A DNA stretch of 64,000 nt, taken from the NCBI RefSeq assembly GCF_004362715.1, contig NZ_SNYC01000006.1:310001-374000 (forward strand), read 5' to 3'. Shown piece after piece: positions 59,416 through 64,000 of this stretch. Position 1 is the stretch's first letter; the number at the start of each line of letters is the position of its first letter. The notes under the pieces are model-generated. The model was not told the origin of the DNA, did not search any database, and saw only the letters and a program-made list of their open reading frames with translations. The translations under genes were made by a program, and so were the position numbers. Origin of the DNA: Pedobacter metabolipauper (GTDB lineage Bacteria; Bacteroidota; Bacteroidia; Sphingobacteriales; Sphingobacteriaceae).

Positions 59416-60723
59416 ATGAATATTATAAGATCAATAATTTGCCTGGTGTACCTAATTATCGGATTAATACTGCTCAAATTCTATTTAACCTGGAACATTA
59501 GCTTAATTATTGGTCTTATTATGATCCCATTTGTTTGCAGGGTAGAAAAAGGGGTGTTGTCAACCCGCTTTATAATCCCGGCACTGGTATTTGCAGTACT
59601 TGCAATCTTTATCTCAGCTAAATCAACGGTATTCTTTGCATTACTATTTACCTCATTATTACTATTCGAAAGTTTCAAGGGAAAAATCAGCCTGACCTTC
59701 TTTTTTGTCATCGTATTGATCTCTCCCTTATTTAAGTTCTTTAGTGATACGCTCAGCTTCCCGCTCAGGTTATGGTTAAGCGACATTGTTGCTAAAACCA
59801 TAGCCCTTGGTGGGAGTTATTCAGAATCAGCAGGAAATATCATAAAAATAGACGGTTATGATTTCTACATCGACCAGGCATGTGCAGGGTTAAACATGCT
59901 CAATATCTCTTTATTGATAGCCATCTTCATCCTTTCCTTTTATCAAAAGAAATTGAACGCATCGTTATCCTTCTTCGGAATAGTATCCGTAATGACAGGC
60001 ACATTTCTGTTAAACCTCATTTCAAATTACTTTAGAATACTCCTTATTGTACTCTTCAAAATTATGCCTGGAACAGCCATGCATGATCTTGTAGGGATCT
60101 TTAGCCTGTTCGTTTATGTAATTTTACCGTTAACGCTACTTACAGAACCCGTAATTAAAAAATTTGGCAAAGTACAAATCCCTGAAAACAAAGAAAGGCA
60201 GTACCGTGGATTCAAACCAGAGTTTAAGATCCCAGCAGTACATCTGCTCCTGTTTATATCCATCATGTACAGCGCTATAACCTACAAAACACGGCTATAC
60301 AGCTATCCCAATGAAAAAAGCTTAACCTTAGAGGGCTTTCAAAAGACCATTCTGGATAGTAAAGTTTTAAAATTTGAAAACTCAAAAGCCCTGATCTACA
60401 TGAAGCCATCGGTGTTCTATTCTCCGGAACACAACCCCATGATCTGCTGGACAGGGAGTGGATATGAGTTTAAATTCATAAAAAAAGAGTTTTGTAAAGG
60501 AAAAGAGATCTACACCGGAACTTTAGTAAAAGGAACCGATAAGCTGTATGCATCCTGGTGGTTTGACAATGGAAAAATAAAAACCATAGATCAAATAAAC
60601 TGGAGATGGAACAGCGCTAAAGGCAGCAACTTTTATCTCATAAACGTAACTGCAGCTAAAAAATCTGATCTGAAAAGAATTACAGAAGAGCTTTTACCAT
60701 CTCCATTCGCCGGCAATCTTTAA
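59416..60723 (+). CDS. xrtN: exosortase N
   Basis: 435-residue membrane protein. Residues 1-255 have eight membrane helices with the exosortase catalytic triad visible: C156 (DQACAGLNML), R207 (NYFRILLI) and H223 (AMHDLVGIF). The C-terminal part (~270-435) is a periplasmic EpsI/DUF3485-like domain with PMICWTGSGYEFK and YASWWFDNG, as in other fused exosortases. It should cleave and transfer proteins bearing the PEPHEW-type tail, such as the upstream VIT protein. It starts 3 bp after that gene. Its 3' end overlaps the convergent M28 peptidase by 30 bp. Confidence 0.9.
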   Translation: MNIIRSIICLVYLIIGLILLKFYLTWNISLIIGLIMIPFVCRVEKGVLSTRFIIPALVFAVLAIFISAKSTVFFALLFTSLLLFESFKGKISLTFFFVIVLISPLFKFFSDTLSFPLRLWLSDIVAKTIALGGSYSESAGNIIKIDGYDFYIDQACAGLNMLNISLLIAIFILSFYQKKLNASLSFFGIVSVMTGTFLLNLISNYFRILLIVLFKIMPGTAMHDLVGIFSLFVYVILPLTLLTEPVIKKFGKVQIPENKERQYRGFKPEFKIPAVHLLLFISIMYSAITYKTRLYSYPNEKSLTLEGFQKTILDSKVLKFENSKALIYMKPSVFYSPEHNPMICWTGSGYEFKFIKKEFCKGKEIYTGTLVKGTDKLYASWWFDNGKIKTIDQINWRWNSAKGSNFYLINVTAAKKSDLKRITEELLPSPFAGNL

Positions 60724-62139
60724 CGGAACCTCCAGGTTGTTTTCCTGCAAGAAATCTTTCAATGCCACCTCGCTAAACCGTGTAATGGGAATAGTAGCTG
60801 TATTTGCAAGTGCATAGGTAAGCATAGCACTGTAGCGGACCGTATTTTTAATTCCTTGTTCATCAACCAGCTTAAATACATCTCCGTCAGAATGATAATA
60901 GGGTCCGGAGTTATTTGGCAGTTTTCCACCAGCACCCCCACCGGTAGGAATACCCTGCAGCATAAAAGGCTGGTGATCACTATGCAGTGAGGCACCTACG
61001 GAAAACATATTTTTAAACCCCGTGTCCAGCTTAACGATCTGACTTCCCCATGCGGTAAACAGATCCTTCATTTCATTCCTGCTGGTCGAGAAGCCTTTCG
61101 GATCATTGGTCATATCGTAGTTTAGCATAAACCGCACTTTATCCAGATCATTTGAATGTTTCGCTGCTTCAACATACGCCTTAGAACCTAGTAAACCCTG
61201 CTCTTCGCCCATAAAAAGAACAAACTCAACCGTACGCTTAGTACTCAGATTTAGCGCCTTAAAAGTCCTGGCCATATCTATAATTGCAAAAGAACCAATT
61301 CCATTGTCAATTGCTCCGGTAGCAAGGTCCCAGCTGTCCAGGTGGCCGCCAACAACAATCTTTTCATTGGGATAGGCAGTACCTTTTAAAGTCGCAATTA
61401 CATTTCGTGCTTTTATAGCACCAGAGAAATTGGTCATATTTAGGTTAGCAAACATCTTTTGTGTTTTTAGACGCTCTTTAAACCGCATACCGTTCTCTAA
61501 CCCGATACATACTGCTGGTATAGGAATCAGTTTACCAGTAACAGAAGCCGTACCGGTAAGCAATACGCCGCCTTTAACCCCATTGATAATGATAATCCCA
61601 GAGGCACCATATTTTGTGGCAATTGATGCTTTTTCAGAACGGTGTAAAGATGGGGTACCAGCAGGAGATCCCGGAAGTACACCCAAATAGACAAGGGCAA
61701 TCTTACCCTTTACCAGATCCGGGTTCTTTACATAATCTTCCTCTAAGCCATTGCCCATATCAACCATCTCAGCAGTTACATTTGCTTTAACCGGAGAATG
61801 GGCCAACGTTACAGAAGTTATCTTTAAGAGTGAATCAACAGAAGATCCTATTTTTGTTTCATTGGTTAAACGGCTCCAGCTTTCTACTTCAAAAGGTTGA
61901 AATTTAACATCGTAACCATAAGATTTAAGTAGTTTATAAGCGTAGTCTTCTGCTTTAGCGCCATTAGCAGACCCGGTTAAACGATGTCCAATAGTTTCTG
62001 TGGCCGACTTTAAATTGGAATATGCTTTTGAATTTGACTGAACATCTGCATTGATCTTGTTAAAGACAACACTAAAATCATCCTGCGCAGCAGCATTAAG
62101 AACAAAACAGCAGGCAAACAAAACAAATAAGGCTTTCAT
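60694..62139 (-). CDS. M28 family zinc peptidase, secreted
   Basis: 481 residues. Signal peptide 1-19 (MKALFVLFACCFVLNAAAQ). A PA-domain insert lies around 130-235 (VDMGNGLEEDYVKNPDLVKG, GASGIIIING). The M28 core shows GGHLDSWDLATGAIDNGIGS (first H and bridging D), GEEQGLLGSKAY (catalytic and zinc Glu), YDMTNDPKGF (Asp) and LHSDHQPF (last His), a complete co-catalytic zinc set. It resembles glutamate carboxypeptidase/carboxypeptidase Q type enzymes. It is a periplasmic aminopeptidase or carboxypeptidase. It overlaps xrtN tail-to-tail. Confidence 0.92.
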   Translation of the reverse strand: MKALFVLFACCFVLNAAAQDDFSVVFNKINADVQSNSKAYSNLKSATETIGHRLTGSANGAKAEDYAYKLLKSYGYDVKFQPFEVESWSRLTNETKIGSSVDSLLKITSVTLAHSPVKANVTAEMVDMGNGLEEDYVKNPDLVKGKIALVYLGVLPGSPAGTPSLHRSEKASIATKYGASGIIIINGVKGGVLLTGTASVTGKLIPIPAVCIGLENGMRFKERLKTQKMFANLNMTNFSGAIKARNVIATLKGTAYPNEKIVVGGHLDSWDLATGAIDNGIGSFAIIDMARTFKALNLSTKRTVEFVLFMGEEQGLLGSKAYVEAAKHSNDLDKVRFMLNYDMTNDPKGFSTSRNEMKDLFTAWGSQIVKLDTGFKNMFSVGASLHSDHQPFMLQGIPTGGGAGGKLPNNSGPYYHSDGDVFKLVDEQGIKNTVRYSAMLTYALANTATIPITRFSEVALKDFLQENNLEVPLKIAGEWRW

Positions 62140-62197
62140 AAAGATATTTTTTATGAAAATAGGCTTTTTAGACAGATAAACATAGGTTGTTATGCAA

Positions 62198-62205
62198 CAA
62201 ATGTA
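62198..62205 (-). promoter_or_regulatory. candidate -7 box of the M28 peptidase gene
   Basis: Minus strand TACATTTG matches TAnnTTTG, 58 nt before the ATG. No -33 TTG at the right distance. Weak. Confidence 0.3.
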
Positions 62206-62213
62206 TGATTAAC

Positions 62214-63185
62214 CTATTTTTTACGCTCGGTGGTGTACCGAACAAGCTGTTCTAAGCCAGTTCTGGCATCGCCAGGCTCAAAACTGTATAAAATATCAAA
62301 AGCTTCCTGTTGATATTGAAGCATTTTTTCGTTGGCGTAATGAACACCTTCTTTTTCATTCACAAAGTCGATGATTTCCTGAATTTTGGCAGGCTCATCC
62401 TGATGGTTCTTAACCAGGTTAATGATTCGCTTCTTTTCAGATTTCTCAGCCCGGTTCAGCGCATAGATTAATGGGAGTGTAACCTTCTTTTCTTTAATAT
62501 CTATACCTAAAGGCTTACCCACATCATCAGTACCGAAATCAAACGTATCATCTTTAATCTGAAAGGCAATTCCAACCTTTTCACCAAACAACCGCATTTT
62601 CTCTACAGTTTCTTCATCAGCACCAGCAGATGCGGCTCCGCATGCACAGCAGGAAGCGATTAATGAAGCTGTTTTTTGCCGGATCACATCAAAGTAAAGC
62701 TCTTCACTGATATCCATCCGTCTAACCTTTTCAATCTGTAGCAGCTCACCCTCGCTCATTTGTTTCACCGCTTCAGAAACGATCTGTAGTAAGCGAAACT
62801 CACCATTATTTACAGATAGCAGCAAACCTTTTGCCAGCAGATAGTCGCCAACCAATACCGCTATTTTGTTTTTCCATAAGGCATTGATAGAGAAAAACCC
62901 ACGTCTTTCATACGCGTTATCCACAACATCATCATGAACCAGTGTGGCTGTATGAAGCAATTCTACCAGGGCAGCACCACGGTGGGTAGATTCAATGATA
63001 CCACCACAAAGTTTAGCTGCAAAAAAAACAAACATCGGACGGATCTGCTTTCCTTTCCTTTTTACAATATAATGTGTAATCCGGTCCAGTAAAGGCGCAT
63101 CACTATGCATTGAGGCTTTGAACTTTTCTTCAAAGACATCTATATCTGCAGCTATGGGTAGTTTTATCTGATTTATTCCTGGCAT
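62214..63185 (-). CDS. all-trans polyprenyl diphosphate synthase
   Basis: 323 residues, all-helical trans-prenyltransferase fold. The first aspartate-rich motif is D85-D86-VV-D89 (LVHDDVVDNAYERRG) and the second is FQIKDDTFDFG (~214-224). KGKQIRPMFVFFAAKLCGG is the conserved isopentenyl-diphosphate-binding region. Lengths and motifs fit octaprenyl/heptaprenyl synthases making the menaquinone side chain. Product chain length cannot be fixed by eye. It lies 65 bp after the rhodanese gene and has a TATGTTTG box 22 nt before its ATG. Confidence 0.93.
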   Translation of the reverse strand: MPGINQIKLPIAADIDVFEEKFKASMHSDAPLLDRITHYIVKRKGKQIRPMFVFFAAKLCGGIIESTHRGAALVELLHTATLVHDDVVDNAYERRGFFSINALWKNKIAVLVGDYLLAKGLLLSVNNGEFRLLQIVSEAVKQMSEGELLQIEKVRRMDISEELYFDVIRQKTASLIASCCACGAASAGADEETVEKMRLFGEKVGIAFQIKDDTFDFGTDDVGKPLGIDIKEKKVTLPLIYALNRAEKSEKKRIINLVKNHQDEPAKIQEIIDFVNEKEGVHYANEKMLQYQQEAFDILYSFEPGDARTGLEQLVRYTTERKK

Positions 63186-63207
63186 TTCAGGTAAAAAAAT
63201 GTGTGTG

Positions 63208-63215
63208 CAAACATA
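63208..63215 (-). promoter_or_regulatory. candidate -7 box of the polyprenyl synthase gene
   Basis: Minus strand TATGTTTG matches TAnnTTTG, 22 nt before the ATG. GTGTGC/GCACAC arms (63203-63208 and 63234-63239) flank it. No TTG at the -33 distance. Confidence 0.35.
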
Positions 63216-63250
63216 AATTAAATTCCTTTAAATGCACACGGTTGTAAAAA

Positions 63251-64000
63251 TTAAACCTTCATTGCTTTTGACGGACATGCAAAGTCTGTTCTTTTTAAAT
63301 CGGTAGCTTTAAGCGTTCCGTATCCACCTGCGATATCAATTACATGATCCACACCTCTTGCTTTAAGAATAGAAGCGGCAACCATAGAACGGTATCCACC
63401 AGCGCAGTGGATATAATAAGTATCATTTGGATTAATCTCGTTTGTCCAGTCGTTGATGTAGTCCAGCGGACGGGCAAGGGTAAATTCAAGATGCTCGGCC
63501 TCATATTCACCGGGCTTCCTTACATCAAGAACATGAACATCCGGATTGGCGTTAAAAACCGCTTCAAATTCAGTGGCTGGTATAGATTTAACGGTGTCTA
63601 CCTCTTTACCGGCAGCAAGCCAGCTGTCAATGCCACCATCCAGATAACCGATAGTGCTGTCATAGCCAACCCGTGCTAAACGGGTAATTGCTTCTTCTTC
63701 TTTACCACTTTCAACAATCAGTAGCAGCGGTTGCTGAAGATCGGTTACCAATGCACCAACCCAAGGGGCAAACTGACCATTAAGACCAATATTAACAGAC
63801 GATGGGATAAAACCAGCAGCAAAAACCTGCGGGTCTCTTGTATCCAGGATCAAGGCTCCAGTTTGGTTGGCCATCGCTTCAAAATCAACCGGAGACAATG
63901 GATTCAATCCCTTCTCATAAACATCATCAAAACGCTCGTATCCGTTTTTATTCATTGCTGCATTCTTTGCAAAATATTGAGGAGGAGGAAGAATGCCATC
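63251..64000 (-). CDS. MBL-fold/rhodanese protein, C-terminal part (5' end outside window)
   Basis: The frame stays open to the right edge: before the Met at 63955 the complement reads DGILPPPQYFAKNAA, the linker typical of MBL-rhodanese fusions, so that Met is internal. Visible are two rhodanese domains. The first (~LILDTRDPQVFAAGFIPSSV) lacks a cysteine at the active loop (LLIVESGKEEE), so it is probably inactive. The second has the active C in YYIHCAGGYRSM. The full protein is probably about 470 residues with an N-terminal metallo-beta-lactamase domain, like persulfide dioxygenase-type enzymes of sulfide metabolism. Confidence 0.85.
   Translation of the reverse strand, partial: DGILPPPQYFAKNAAMNKNGYERFDDVYEKGLNPLSPVDFEAMANQTGALILDTRDPQVFAAGFIPSSVNIGLNGQFAPWVGALVTDLQQPLLLIVESGKEEEAITRLARVGYDSTIGYLDGGIDSWLAAGKEVDTVKSIPATEFEAVFNANPDVHVLDVRKPGEYEAEHLEFTLARPLDYINDWTNEINPNDTYYIHCAGGYRSMVAASILKARGVDHVIDIAGGYGTLKATDLKRTDFACPSKAMKV

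Noticed and set aside
63251..63955. Stand-alone 234-residue rhodanese starting at 63955
   Set aside because: The frame stays open upstream to the window edge and encodes the linker expected in MBL-rhodanese fusions, so the Met is internal.
1..64000. CRISPR arrays, insertion sequences, prophage genes, rRNA genes
   Set aside because: None seen: no spaced direct repeats, transposase-like proteins, phage structural proteins or rRNA blocks in the window.

Overview
The window reads as chromosome of a Bacteroidetes bacterium, most likely family Sphingobacteriaceae and probably Pedobacter or a close relative. Base composition is low-GC. Promoters follow the Bacteroidetes TTTG/TTG-N19-20-TAnnTTTG pattern. 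A SusC/SusD pair, a LytTR two-component pair, CHASE3 hybrid kinases, a DUF2723 protein and an exosortase N (XrtN) locus all point the same way. The genus is inference; the phylum-level signs are visible in the sequence.

Region 1 (1-18.2 kb, minus strand) is the str-S10-spc ribosomal supercluster. In transcription order it runs rpsL-rpsG-fusA-rpsJ, then a 2.2-kb interruption, then rplC-rplD-rplW-rplB-rpsS-rplV-rpsC-rplP-rpmC-rpsQ-rplN-rplX-rplE-rpsN-rpsH-rplF-rplR-rpsE-rpmD-rplO-secY-map-infA-rpmJ-rpsM-rpsK (cut by the left edge). The interruption holds a TauE/SafE permease, a DUF1634 protein and a divergent coiled-coil envelope protein. Each half of the ribosomal cluster has its own good promoter.

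Region 2 (18.2-23.6 kb) holds a divergent RpoD-like sigma factor, a VF530-family protein, a DUF2027 protein without a Smr domain, an M1 aminopeptidase, a CarboxypepD_reg-like protein and an ArsC/Spx-fold protein. Region 3 (23.7-31.9 kb, plus strand) is a signalling block: a LytS-type kinase with its LytTR regulator, then a CHASE3-GAF hybrid kinase with three receivers, a CheR methyltransferase and a REC-HK-REC hybrid kinase. Region 4 (31.9-40.1 kb) is housekeeping: pth, rplY, prs, tRNA-Gln(UUG), a DUF2723/GT117 membrane protein, accA and a fatty-acid desaturase.

Region 5 (40.1-54.4 kb) looks like a utilization locus for glycerol-phosphate-containing compounds. It encodes GlpD, a SusC/SusD pair, a DUF5689 lipoprotein, a calcineurin-type phosphoesterase, a glycerophosphodiester phosphodiesterase, a GlpT/UhpT-type transporter, a GDSL hydrolase and a glycosidase-like beta-propeller. 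A divergent DeoR regulator lies at its head. TTTCGTTT-type direct repeats, as bound by DeoR-family proteins, sit before both glpD and susC. The inferred flow is outer-membrane capture, periplasmic hydrolysis to glycerol-3-phosphate, import, then oxidation to dihydroxyacetone phosphate.

Region 6 (54.5-60.7 kb) is an exosortase N operon: small membrane protein, winged-helix regulator, CreD-like protein, VIT-domain protein ending in a PEPHEW-transmembrane-basic sorting tail, and exosortase N with visible Cys/Arg/His catalytic residues. Two nearly identical 24-bp palindromic elements precede the first gene and creD. Region 7 (60.7-64 kb) has an M28 peptidase, a polyprenyl diphosphate synthase and the C-terminal part of an MBL-rhodanese protein cut by the right edge.
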